A stretch of DNA of 64,000 bases, taken from contig JAGWTR010000006.1 of the NCBI GenBank assembly GCA_028868855.1, forward strand, positions 186,001-250,000, read 5' to 3'. The notes below the pieces were generated by a model. It saw nothing but the letters and a program-made list of their open reading frames with translations, did no database searches and had not been told where the DNA came from. Below are positions 11,701 to 18,465 of the stretch, one piece after another. The DNA comes from Burkholderiales bacterium (GTDB lineage: Bacteria; Pseudomonadota; Gammaproteobacteria; Burkholderiales; Burkholderiaceae_C). Within the stretch, counting starts at the first letter, position 1; each line of letters opens with the position of its first letter. The position numbers were made by a program, and so were the translations under genes.

Positions 11701-12344
11701 AGATCGATGAGCTGATCCAGCGCCGCTGCGAGTTCCTGACCGTGTACCAAAACGCCGCCTATGCGCGAGACTATGAACAATGCGTGACCCGGGTGCGGCA
11801 GGCCGAGCAGGCGGCGCTGGGCAGCGCCAAAATCACTGAAGCGGTGGCGCGCCAGCTGTTCAAGCTGATGGCCTACAAGGATGAATACGAAGTGGCCCGC
11901 CTGATGCTGGATCGCAGTTTCCACGACCAAGTGGCGGCTCAGTTTGAAGGCGACTACACGCTGGCCTACCACCTGGCGCCGCCCTTCATGGGGCAGGCGC
12001 ATGGGCCTGGTGAGTCGATCAGCGCGCCCACCAAGAGGCGCTTCGGTTCGTGGCTGCGCTTTGGCTTTGCGGCCCTGGCCCCGCTCAAATTTTTGCGCGG
12101 CACGGCCTTCGATCCCTTTGGCCACACGCGCGAGCGCCGCCAGGAGCGCGCCTGGATCGCTCAGTACCGTGCTGGCATCGACGCCTTGTTGCCCACCTTG
12201 AGCGCCCACAAGGCCGCCCTGGCCCTGGACATTGCCCGCGTCCCACAAGACATCCGCGGTTTCGGGCACATCAAGCAGGCGCATCAGAAAGTGGCGCAAG
12301 AAAAGTGGGCGACACTCCTGCATGCCTGGAGAAACACGCCCTGA
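8772..12344 (+). CDS. Fused indolepyruvate:ferredoxin oxidoreductase family protein
   Basis: This 1190-residue single chain joins what archaea make as IorA and IorB. The family oxidatively decarboxylates aryl- or other 2-oxoacids to acyl-CoA with a ferredoxin acceptor. Order: a pyrimidine-binding domain (about 20-410); a thiamine-diphosphate domain with GIGCHYMV and GDGTYFHSG (near 530); an iron-sulfur segment (about 665-715) with VCEGCGDC and more cysteines; a gamma-type domain from about 754 (GIGGTGVITIGQLL); and a C-terminal domain typical of the long bacterial forms. GGAG precedes the ATG by 7 bases. An MFS gene overlaps its end. Next to a leucine operon it may handle amino-acid-derived 2-oxoacids; that is inference. 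Confidence 0.9.
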   Translation: MNAPLPASVRKALASLTLDDKYVIEHGSAFMSGIQALVRLPMLQRTRDVAAGLNTAGFISGYRGSPLGGYDQALWQAKAHLAAHQVVFQPGVNEELAATAVWGSQQLDLYPEQRQFDGVFGLWYGKGPGVDRCSDVFKHANMAGTAKHGGVIAIAGDDHVAKSSSVAHQSDHIFKACGLPVFFPSNVQEILDLGLHALAMSRFSGLWASMKVIQEVVESATSISVEPDRVQILMPEDFVMPPGGLHIRWPDAPLEQEARLMDYKWYAALAYVRANRLNRTVIDSKQARLGLIASGKAYNDMRQALHDLGLDEGTCAQIGIRVHKVSVVWPLEASITREFATGLQEILVIEEKRQVIEYQLKEELYNWREDVRPNVLGKFSEPEGDHSGGEWSMPNPASNWLLRAKADLNPALIAKAIAQRLDKLGLLAQLGSDVRARIADRLAMIEAKERSQEVPLKVSTERAPWFCSGCPHNTSTKVPEGSRAMAGIGCHYMVVWMGRSTTTFTQMGGEGVPWVGQAPFTKERHVFANLGDGTYFHSGVLAVRQSIAAKVNITYKILYNDAVAMTGGQPVDGTLRVPEMTRELEAEGVARIAIVTDEPDKYESVHTLAPGVTVHHRDELDTIQRQMREVSGCSVIIYDQTCATEKRRRRKRGTMPPVSRRVVINELVCEGCGDCSTQSNCLSVEPVETEWGRKRRINQSTCNLDLSCVKGFCPSFVTVEGGQLKSPKKGAQRADPFALPPLPEPDLPDTTSAYGIIVAGIGGTGVITIGQLLGVAAHIEGKGVVTQDSAGLAQKGGATWSYVQIADRPQDIHTIRVPTAAADLVIGCDPIVTAHASTLVTMASRRTHVALNTHGTPTAAFVTDADWQFPAGHCDEVINAAALPGQVGRLDANQLAAQLLGDTLYANPLMLGYAWQKGWVPLSRAALVRAIELNAVKVDENKAAFEWGCRAAHDLNAVQALAAPVQTVQFIRPPKAEIDELIQRRCEFLTVYQNAAYARDYEQCVTRVRQAEQAALGSAKITEAVARQLFKLMAYKDEYEVARLMLDRSFHDQVAAQFEGDYTLAYHLAPPFMGQAHGPGESISAPTKRRFGSWLRFGFAALAPLKFLRGTAFDPFGHTRERRQERAWIAQYRAGIDALLPTLSAHKAALALDIARVPQDIRGFGHIKQAHQKVAQEKWATLLHAWRNTP

Positions 12345-13587
12345 CCACGCTGCTGGACTGACGGACTGGCTGACCCGCTGGGTGCTGCCCGCGGGGACCG
12401 ATCCCAGCGCCGTGCCTTTGCTGATCGGACGGGCGCTGCGCGCCTTGGTCGATGGTTACATGGCGGTGTTGCTGCCAGCTTATTTGCTGGCCATTGGGCT
12501 GGGGCAATTGCAGGTGGGCCTCATCAGCACGGCCACCATGCTCGGTTCGGCGCTGGCCACCTTGGCGGTCGGCGCCTGGGGGCACCGGGTTCCACCCAGT
12601 CGATTGCTGCGCAGTGCCGCCTTGCTGATGGCCTTGACCGGGGTGTGTTTTGCCGGCCTGTCGTCGTTCTGGCCCCTCATCGTCGTGGCCTTTTTCGGCA
12701 CGCTCAACCCCAGCTCGGGCGATGTCAGCATGTTCCTGCCGCTGGAGCAGGCCCGACTGGCTGGCGCCGCGCAAGCTCAGGCCCGGGTGGCGCTGTTCGC
12801 CCGCTACAGCCTGCTGGGCGCCCTCTGCGCGGCCATCGGGGCCGCGGCCACCGGGCTGCCCGACTGGCTGCACACGCAGGCGGGGTGGCCTCGCCTGGCA
12901 GTCATGCGCGGCATGTTCGTGTTCTATGGCGCCATCGGCGTGCTGGTCTGGTGCCTGTACCGGCGCCTGCCGCTGGCCGAGGCCGGGCACCCGCCGCAGG
13001 CCACCGCGCCACTGGGGCCGTCGCGTCGCACGGTGGTCAAGCTGGCCGCGCTGTTTTGCATTGACTCCTTTGCAGGCGGTTTGGTGGTCAATGCCTTGCT
13101 GTCCCTGTGGTTGTTGCAGCGCTTTGGCTTGTCGCTCACGGCGGCGGGCTTGTTCTTTTTCTGGTCGGGGCTGCTCAGCGCGGGCTCGCAACTGGCGGCG
13201 CCGAAGGTCGCTCAGCGTTTCGGACTGCTCAACACCATGGTCTTCACGCACATTCCGGCCAATGTGTGCCTGGTGCTGGCCGCTTGGGCGCCCACCCTGC
13301 CGGTGGCCTTGGCGCTGTTGCTGGTTCGCAGTGCCTTGTCGCAGATGGACGTGCCCACCCGCACAGCCTATGTCATGGCGGTGGTCACGCCAGAGGAGCG
13401 CCCGGCGGCGGCCGGCTTCACCGCGGTGCCGCGCAGTCTGGCCGGGGCGTTGGGGCCGACCCTGGGGGGCGCGCTGTTCGCTGCTGGCTGGATCAGCCTG
13501 CCGCTGGTGGCGTGCGGTCTGCTCAAGATCAGTTACGACCTGCTGCTGTGGCGTGCGTTTCGACAACACGAGACCGAGGAGGGCTGA
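12322..13587 (+). CDS. MFS transporter
   Basis: This 421-residue protein of the major facilitator superfamily is rich in hydrophobic helices (about 11-12), for example YMAVLLPAYLLAIGLG and TAAGLFFFWSGLLSAG. The loop WGHRVPPSRLLRSAALL between helices 2 and 3 resembles the family's conserved loop. The frame is open to 12232, but the ATG at 12322 avoids a long overlap; it still overlaps the oxidoreductase gene by 23 bases, suggesting one transcript. The substrate is unknown; coupling to the oxidoreductase hints at an amino acid, organic acid or aromatic compound, but nothing in the sequence fixes it. Confidence 0.85.
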   Translation: MPGETRPDHAAGLTDWLTRWVLPAGTDPSAVPLLIGRALRALVDGYMAVLLPAYLLAIGLGQLQVGLISTATMLGSALATLAVGAWGHRVPPSRLLRSAALLMALTGVCFAGLSSFWPLIVVAFFGTLNPSSGDVSMFLPLEQARLAGAAQAQARVALFARYSLLGALCAAIGAAATGLPDWLHTQAGWPRLAVMRGMFVFYGAIGVLVWCLYRRLPLAEAGHPPQATAPLGPSRRTVVKLAALFCIDSFAGGLVVNALLSLWLLQRFGLSLTAAGLFFFWSGLLSAGSQLAAPKVAQRFGLLNTMVFTHIPANVCLVLAAWAPTLPVALALLLVRSALSQMDVPTRTAYVMAVVTPEERPAAAGFTAVPRSLAGALGPTLGGALFAAGWISLPLVACGLLKISYDLLLWRAFRQHETEEG

Positions 13588-13660
13588 GGCCGCGACGCCA
13601 TCGGGGTCAGAATGGCGCGGCGGGCGGCGGTGGTGTACAAACGCAGGGTGGCGCCGTCGT

Positions 13661-13680
13661 GGAGCCCATGCACAGGCTCC
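13661..13680 (+). other. Short inverted repeat between the MFS and Tim44-domain genes
   Basis: GGAGCC and GGCTCC flank eight bases, a stable hairpin in the 183-base gap. No T-tract follows, so it is a weak terminator at best. About 45 bases later TTGGCA/TGCCAA forms another loose repeat before the Tim44-domain gene. Confidence 0.35.
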
Positions 13681-13770
13681 ATTGGGAGGGCGCTTCACAA
13701 AGCCGCTTCCATCTGGGCCTGGGGTTTGGCATTTGGTGTGCCAAGCCATTGATTTTTCTGGAGAGATGGT

Positions 13771-14718
13771 TTGAAAAAGTTGTTGAAGAATGTGGTGTTG
13801 GCGGTGTCCGTCGCGGTGTTGAGCGCCAGCTTCATGGCTGGCCCAGTGGAGGCACGGCGCCTGGGTGGGGGCAGCTCGTCGGGCATGAGGCGCCAGATGC
13901 CGGCGCGCCCGGCACCCACCGCGCCGCCAGCTCAACAAGCGCCCGCGCAGCCGGCCGTCACGCCAGGGGGCACTCCGGCGATGCCAGCTGCTGCGCCCAA
14001 GCGCAACTGGTTGGGTCCGATTGCCGGCATCGCCGCCGGCGTGGGCATCGCCGCCCTGATGAGCCACCTTGGCATGGGCGCCGCAATGGGCAACCTCCTC
14101 ACGATGCTGTTGTTGGGCGTGCTGGCGGTGGTGGTGGTGCGCTTCATCATGCAACGCTTTGCTTCATCGGGCGCCGCTGGCAATGCGGCCCCGCAGCCCC
14201 AAGGCATGCAGTACGCGGGGGCAGGCACCGGGGGGAGCAGCGGCGGTTTCTCGTCCGCACCTCAGGCCGCCGCTCCAGTGGCCGCGTCATCGATCCTGAG
14301 CGGCCCCAGCTTTGCCTCGGTGGCGGCCGGCACCGCGCCCAGCCTGCCAGCGGGTTTTGACGCGCCCGCGTTTGAGCGCCTGGCCAAGCTCATTTTCATC
14401 CGCATGCAAGCGGCCAATGACAAGGCCGACCTGGACGATCTGCGCAAGTTCTCGACCCCCGAAATGTTTGCCGTCTTCAAGCTTGACCTGCAAGACCGCA
14501 AGGGCGCTGAACAGCTCACCGACGTGGTCCAGTTGGATGCCCAGGTGCTGGACTTTGCTGATGAGGCGGAGCGCCAGATCGTCAGCGTTCGCTTCCATGG
14601 CCTGATCCGCGAAGAAAAAGACGCGCCGACGGCGGTGTTTGACGAGGTGTGGCACCTGGTCAAACCCAACACCGGCTCGGGCGAATGGGCGATTGCCGGG
14701 ATCTCGCAAAGCGAGTGA
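13771..14718 (+). CDS. Tim44-like domain protein, membrane-anchored
   Basis: This 315-residue protein starts with a signal sequence (MKKLLKN, then a hydrophobic core ending near VEARR). A Pro/Ala/Gly-rich stretch follows, then two membrane segments at about 72-130 and a second Gly/Ser/Ala-rich linker. A C-terminal globular domain (about 195-312) has the look of the Tim44/NTF2-like fold. Bacterial Tim44-domain proteins are widespread but poorly understood; a role in protein or lipid handling at the inner membrane is only a guess. The start is a TTG at 13771 with GGAGAG five bases before; the nearby ATG at 13766 is out of frame and stops at once. Confidence 0.85.
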   Translation: MKKLLKNVVLAVSVAVLSASFMAGPVEARRLGGGSSSGMRRQMPARPAPTAPPAQQAPAQPAVTPGGTPAMPAAAPKRNWLGPIAGIAAGVGIAALMSHLGMGAAMGNLLTMLLLGVLAVVVVRFIMQRFASSGAAGNAAPQPQGMQYAGAGTGGSSGGFSSAPQAAAPVAASSILSGPSFASVAAGTAPSLPAGFDAPAFERLAKLIFIRMQAANDKADLDDLRKFSTPEMFAVFKLDLQDRKGAEQLTDVVQLDAQVLDFADEAERQIVSVRFHGLIREEKDAPTAVFDEVWHLVKPNTGSGEWAIAGISQSE

Positions 14719-14727
14719 CTCGCCGCC

Positions 14728-15129
14728 ATGCACGTTGTCATTCCCGAGGGCGAGATTGAACTGCGTGCCGTGCGCTCACAAGGCGCCGGTGGGCAGAACG
14801 TCAACAAGGTTTCCAGCGCGGTGCATCTGCGCTTTGACATCGTGGCCTCGCCCTCGCTCGGCGATGAACACAAGTCCCGTCTGCTGGCCTTGAGCGACCG
14901 GCGCATCAGCATTGATGGCGTGGTGGTGATCAAGGCCCAGGAGCACCGCAGCCAGGATCAGAACCGCGCCGAGGCCTTGCGGCGTCTGGCCGAGCTGGTC
15001 GACAGCGTGGCGCGGCCCCCGCGTTTTCGCAAGGCCACGCAGCCCACCCTGGCCTCCAAACGTCGCCGCCTGGAAGGCAAGCGTCAGCGCTCGGAGGTCA
15101 AATCCGGGCGCGGGCGGGTGCAGGACTGA
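14728..15129 (+). CDS. arfB: Alternative ribosome-rescue factor ArfB
   Basis: This 133-residue peptidyl-tRNA hydrolase (YaeJ type) frees ribosomes stalled without a stop codon. SQGAGGQNVNKVSS near residue 20 holds the catalytic GGQ of class-I release factors. The basic C-terminal tail (KRRRLEGKRQR, then SEVKSGRGR) is the part that in this family enters the empty mRNA channel. There is no codon-recognition domain, which separates it from prfA/prfB. It starts 10 bases after the Tim44-domain gene and converges on the DUF1415 gene with only three bases between the stops. Confidence 0.95.
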   Translation: MHVVIPEGEIELRAVRSQGAGGQNVNKVSSAVHLRFDIVASPSLGDEHKSRLLALSDRRISIDGVVVIKAQEHRSQDQNRAEALRRLAELVDSVARPPRFRKATQPTLASKRRRLEGKRQRSEVKSGRGRVQD

Positions 15130-15132
15130 GCT

Positions 15133-15690
15133 TCAAGTCCAGAGCTTCTTCCAACCCTCATGCCCCAACTGGCGCAAGGTCTCGATGTTGCGCTCATAGA
15201 TATTGGCCGCATCGGGAAAGGCCGCCACGGCGTTGTCGATGCTGACCTCGCGCAGCAGGTGCAGCGTCGGGTAGGGCGCGCGGTTGCTGAAATTTTCGAT
15301 GTCATCGGGCGCCGCATCGGCGAATTGATAGTCGGGGTGGAAGCTGGCCACCTGCAGCTCACCTTCCAAGTCCAGCTCGCCCACCGCCGCATCGGCGATT
15401 TCCAGAAAGTCGTTGTAATCCAGAAAATCCGTCAGCACCTGCGGGTGGATCAGTAGCGTGGTCTCGACCTCTTCGATGTCCGTGTTGTGCAGCAATTGCA
15501 GCTCGTGCAGCAGGTCGGCCAGCAGGCCTTCTTCGTCGGTGGCCTCGCTGACCACATAGCGGATCTGTTTTTTCACCTGCACGGCCTTGGCAAAAGGGCA
15601 CAGGTTCAGCCCGATCACGGCTTTTTCAAGCCAGTTTTCGGTGGCGGCGATCACGTCATCGGGTGATGGTTTGTTCACGGTGTCATTCAT
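15133..15690 (-). CDS. DUF1415 family protein
   Basis: This 185-residue conserved proteobacterial protein is of unknown function. It carries the family hallmark near the N-terminus, WLEKAVIGLNLCPFAKA, whose cysteine and proline recall a redox or metal site, then a mixed alpha/beta domain with several acidic stretches. It has no signal peptide, so it should be cytoplasmic. Its ATG overlaps the stop of the upstream lipoprotein gene (ATGA), which implies translational coupling. Confidence 0.9.
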   Translation of the reverse strand: MNDTVNKPSPDDVIAATENWLEKAVIGLNLCPFAKAVQVKKQIRYVVSEATDEEGLLADLLHELQLLHNTDIEEVETTLLIHPQVLTDFLDYNDFLEIADAAVGELDLEGELQVASFHPDYQFADAAPDDIENFSNRAPYPTLHLLREVSIDNAVAAFPDAANIYERNIETLRQLGHEGWKKLWT

Positions 15691-15893
15691 GGTTGGCTGT
15701 CCGGGACGGCCACGTCAATGGCTTTTTCAACGACCTTGCCGGTGACCGACACGCCCGTGCTGACCACGGCGCCAGCCACCGAGATGGCCGCGCCGGCGGC
15801 GGAGCCGGCCACGTCGACCACGGCACAACCGGGTAGCGCGGCCGCCAGACATAGGGCGCTCAGCAGCATGGGCCAGCGTTGGGTCATCGACAT
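15687..15893 (-). CDS. Small lipoprotein, Val/Gly/Ala-rich
   Basis: This is a predicted 68-residue lipoprotein. A hydrophobic signal sequence ends in LAAALPGC, a lipobox whose cysteine should be lipidated. The mature part is a repetitive Val/Ala/Gly-rich segment (SAAGAAISVAGAVVSTGVSV) ending in KAIDVAVPDSQP. The frame is open to 15938, and starts at 15923 or 15911 are possible; I chose the ATG at 15893 because it gives a compact signal peptide, although no clear ribosome binding site marks any of them. Tail overlap with the DUF1415 gene suggests one transcript. The function is unknown. Confidence 0.7.
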   Translation of the reverse strand: MSMTQRWPMLLSALCLAAALPGCAVVDVAGSAAGAAISVAGAVVSTGVSVTGKVVEKAIDVAVPDSQP

Positions 15894-15942
15894 GGAGGGG
15901 GAGGTGCGCATGGGATATTTCATGAAAGGTTCGCCCATTGTC

Positions 15943-17088
15943 TCAGTGGCCGACCCAGTCTCGACCGCGCCCGGCTTCTTTGGCTCTGTAAAGACCCCGG
16001 TCGGCGCGCTCCAGGGTGGCTTCCAGCGACTCCTCGGTGCGGTGCTCGGCCAGGCCGGACGAAAAATTCACCCTGAGCGAAGCATGCTGGGCGCTCAGGG
16101 AGCTTGACATCAGGTGCTCGCGCAAGCGTCGCAAGGTGAGCTGCGCGACCTCCAGTTTGGTGGCTGGCAACAGGACCAGGAACTCTTCGCCGCCCCAACG
16201 AGCCACGGCGTCCGTGGACCTCAGCGCTTCCGATAGCACCTTGCCAAAGCCCTGCAAGATGGCATCACCCACCTGGTGTCCGTGCTGGTCATTGATGTGC
16301 TTGAAAAAATCAAGGTCCAACAGCACCACCGTGAAGGCACCGCCATGCCGGTCCTGTCTGATGCACTCGTGTTTCAGCAGATCCTGCATGTGCAAGCGGT
16401 TGTGCAAGCCCGTCAGGGCGTCGGTCGTGGCCAGCAATTGAGCTTGCGCCAGGGCCGCGCGCAATTCCTGCTTTTGACGGGTCAGCCGTTCACGCAAGCG
16501 CGCCGCGTAGTGCACAAACGTGGACGCGCAGGACAGCGTGATGACCGCGGTCAAAAAGTGCAGCCACTCCTCTGTGGGCGGATAGTGGATGGGGTCATGG
16601 TGGGCCATCCATGCCATCGAGGCGCCCAGGATGGCGACGGCGAACGCACCGACCCCGATGGTCTGGCGCGGTGTCAGGCTGAACATGCCAAACACCACCA
16701 CCTGCACTGCCAGGATCAGGGCGCTGGCTCGAATCGGCCAGAGCAGGGCGTAGGCCACCGAAATGGTGGTGAGCGCGAACACGCTCTGGGGCAGCATCAT
16801 GCCGGGGTCGCGCAGGCGCATGCTCCAGCCGCTGCGCATCAGTGCCAGAAAAATCGCCTGCCCGATCACGATCCACGCGAACAGGCTCCAGCCCAACCCT
16901 GGAGGCGCGATGCCTTGCGCAATCGCCGTCGCCAGCGCGATGGCCGCCCCCACGTAGACGCCCAAGGCGGTCATCTGATGCCGTACGCGCACATGCACGG
17001 CGCGGTCCCGGCCCAGCACGCCATCGAGCAGCCAGTGCCGGTCCCGGCCTTGCTCCTGTTCAGTCGGTGAGAATTCAGGGAGCGACAT
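15943..17088 (-). CDS. Membrane-bound diguanylate cyclase, copy 2 of a tandem pair
   Basis: This 381-residue protein has about five or six N-terminal membrane helices, a coiled linker (about 185-215) and a GGDEF domain. The active-site motif is GGEEF (near 299), and RSTD five residues earlier is a full inhibitory I-site, so it should make cyclic-di-GMP with product feedback. It is a paralog of the gene just upstream: same length and the same phrases FSLTPRQT and HHDPIHYPP. The strand normally reading VSIGVA is altered here to NFSSGLAE. The frame extends upstream, but the ATG at 17088 gives the paralog's length; it overlaps the upstream gene by 14 bases. Confidence 0.9.
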   Translation of the reverse strand: MSLPEFSPTEQEQGRDRHWLLDGVLGRDRAVHVRVRHQMTALGVYVGAAIALATAIAQGIAPPGLGWSLFAWIVIGQAIFLALMRSGWSMRLRDPGMMLPQSVFALTTISVAYALLWPIRASALILAVQVVVFGMFSLTPRQTIGVGAFAVAILGASMAWMAHHDPIHYPPTEEWLHFLTAVITLSCASTFVHYAARLRERLTRQKQELRAALAQAQLLATTDALTGLHNRLHMQDLLKHECIRQDRHGGAFTVVLLDLDFFKHINDQHGHQVGDAILQGFGKVLSEALRSTDAVARWGGEEFLVLLPATKLEVAQLTLRRLREHLMSSSLSAQHASLRVNFSSGLAEHRTEESLEATLERADRGLYRAKEAGRGRDWVGH

Positions 17089-18220
17089 CAGACACATCCA
17101 TCGGGGCTGACCTGACCACATTGCGGCCTGCGGACTTGGCGGCATACATGGCCTGGTCGGCGCGGTCCAGAAAGTGGTCCAGCAACTCACCGTGCTGGTG
17201 CTGAGCCACACCGATGGACACCGTAACCTGCAGCTTGGGCACAATGTCCTCTGCCAGTCGCGCATGGCACAGGTGGAGTCGAAGGCGCTCCAGTGTGGCC
17301 ATGGCCTGAGGCAGGTCCGTGCAAGGCAACAGAATCAGGAACTCCTCCCCACCCCAGCGAGCGACCACATCGGTGGTGCGCAACAGCTTGGTGGTGACAT
17401 GGGCAAAGCCCCGCAAGACCTGATCGCCCACGGCATGGCCGTGCGTGTCATTGATGCGTTTGAACCAGTCCAAATCAACCATGGCCACGCAACAGGCGGG
17501 CGCATGGCCGCGCGCCTGACGCTTGAGTTCGTACTCGATCAACTCCAGCATGTGTCGGCGATTGACCAAATCCGTCAAGGCGTCGCGCTGCCCCAAGCGC
17601 TGCACGCGTTCAAGGGCCACTTGCAGCTCGGCCTTTTGCTGCACGAGTTTGCGGCGCAACTGCTGAACCTGGCGGGCGACCATGGACAGACCAATCATGC
17701 CAAAAGCCACCAGGATGAAACGCAGTAGTTCAAGAAGTGGAGGATACCGCTGGGGGTCTTGGTGGCTGATGTAGGCCATGGTGAGTCCGAGCAGGAGCAC
17801 CGACAAACCGCCCACGACCAGGGTCTGCCTGGGCGACAGGGTGAACATGCCCTGCACCACGACCAGTGATAACAGCAGCAGCGCATTGGAGCGGGCGCTG
17901 CCGCCCCACGCATAGACCATCAACAGCGCGACGATGGCAAACACGCTGCGCTCAATCATCAGGTCCGGGTCGGACGAATGCACGGCCCATCCCATGCGCA
18001 GCAGGGCGTAGAAAAGACCCAGGCCCCCGGCCACGTACCACGTCAGCCACCAGGCATTCGCTCCATCGCTCAGGCCAAGGTGTCGGGCGTAGTGAAGCAA
18101 TCCGATGCCCGCCACAAAAGCGGGCAGGGTCAGCAAAAAACGGGAGATGCGCTGGCGCCGGACGCGCTCGCTTCCCAGGACTCGGTCGCCCATCAAGGTC
18201 AATACCGTCTGGCCATTCAT
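17075..18220 (-). CDS. Membrane-bound diguanylate cyclase, copy 1 of a tandem pair
   Basis: This 381-residue protein has an N-terminal region of about six membrane helices without a named sensor domain, a coiled linker, and a complete C-terminal GGDEF domain. GGEEF is near residue 290 and RTTD forms the I-site five residues before it. The conserved strand VTVSIGVA is intact, so it looks active. The membrane module resembles that of the next gene (FTLSPRQT, HQDPQRYPP), evidence for tandem duplication. It is divergent from the PAS-GGDEF-EAL gene, with a 245-base structured region between them. The sensed signal is unknown. Confidence 0.92.
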   Translation of the reverse strand: MNGQTVLTLMGDRVLGSERVRRQRISRFLLTLPAFVAGIGLLHYARHLGLSDGANAWWLTWYVAGGLGLFYALLRMGWAVHSSDPDLMIERSVFAIVALLMVYAWGGSARSNALLLLSLVVVQGMFTLSPRQTLVVGGLSVLLLGLTMAYISHQDPQRYPPLLELLRFILVAFGMIGLSMVARQVQQLRRKLVQQKAELQVALERVQRLGQRDALTDLVNRRHMLELIEYELKRQARGHAPACCVAMVDLDWFKRINDTHGHAVGDQVLRGFAHVTTKLLRTTDVVARWGGEEFLILLPCTDLPQAMATLERLRLHLCHARLAEDIVPKLQVTVSIGVAQHQHGELLDHFLDRADQAMYAAKSAGRNVVRSAPMDVSDVAP

Positions 18221-18465
18221 TTAGGGCTGTTATTTGGGGATTGGTGCTTATTTTTCGGCACTTCAGCGCCCCGGCTTGAGGCGCGGTGGGCTGGGCGCCG
18301 CCTCAAGTTTGCACGGCGGATGTCGAAACAGCTAGGACTCACACAAATCCTAGCCCATGGCGATGGGGCCCTTGAGCATGTCTTCACTGCCGAACAACTG
18401 TTTTCCTGACTGCTTGACCACCCGGCATGGGGTCTGGCGGAATCCTCCCGAGGGAGGGAAATCCA
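18221..18465. promoter_or_regulatory. Divergent intergenic region and leader of the PAS-GGDEF-EAL gene
   Basis: This 245-base gap separates divergent cyclic-di-GMP genes. It holds three inverted repeats. CTTGAGGCG/CGCCTCAAG (18275-18307) has 9-base arms and a 15-base loop. GCTAGGA/TCCTAGC (18331-18354) has 7-base arms ten bases apart. CCTCC/GGAGG (18444-18457) surrounds the ribosome binding site. I see no convincing match to a known cyclic-di-GMP riboswitch by eye. Confidence 0.5.
18444..18457 (+). promoter_or_regulatory. Ribosome binding site paired within a hairpin
   Basis: CCTCC, a CGAG loop and GGAGG form a perfect stem in which GGAGG is the Shine-Dalgarno sequence of the ATG at 18466. 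Folding would hide the site, which could make translation dependent on an RNA or protein partner or on temperature. The structure is visible; regulation is inferred. Confidence 0.55.

Noticed and set aside
10521-12323. A 600-codon open frame opposite the indolepyruvate oxidoreductase gene
   Set aside because: Composition is typical of a reverse-complement shadow and the plus-strand frame has unmistakable domains.
12271-14154. A 627-codon frame spanning the MFS and Tim44-domain genes in reverse
   Set aside because: Gln/Arg/His-rich filler without domains; it crosses two well-supported genes.
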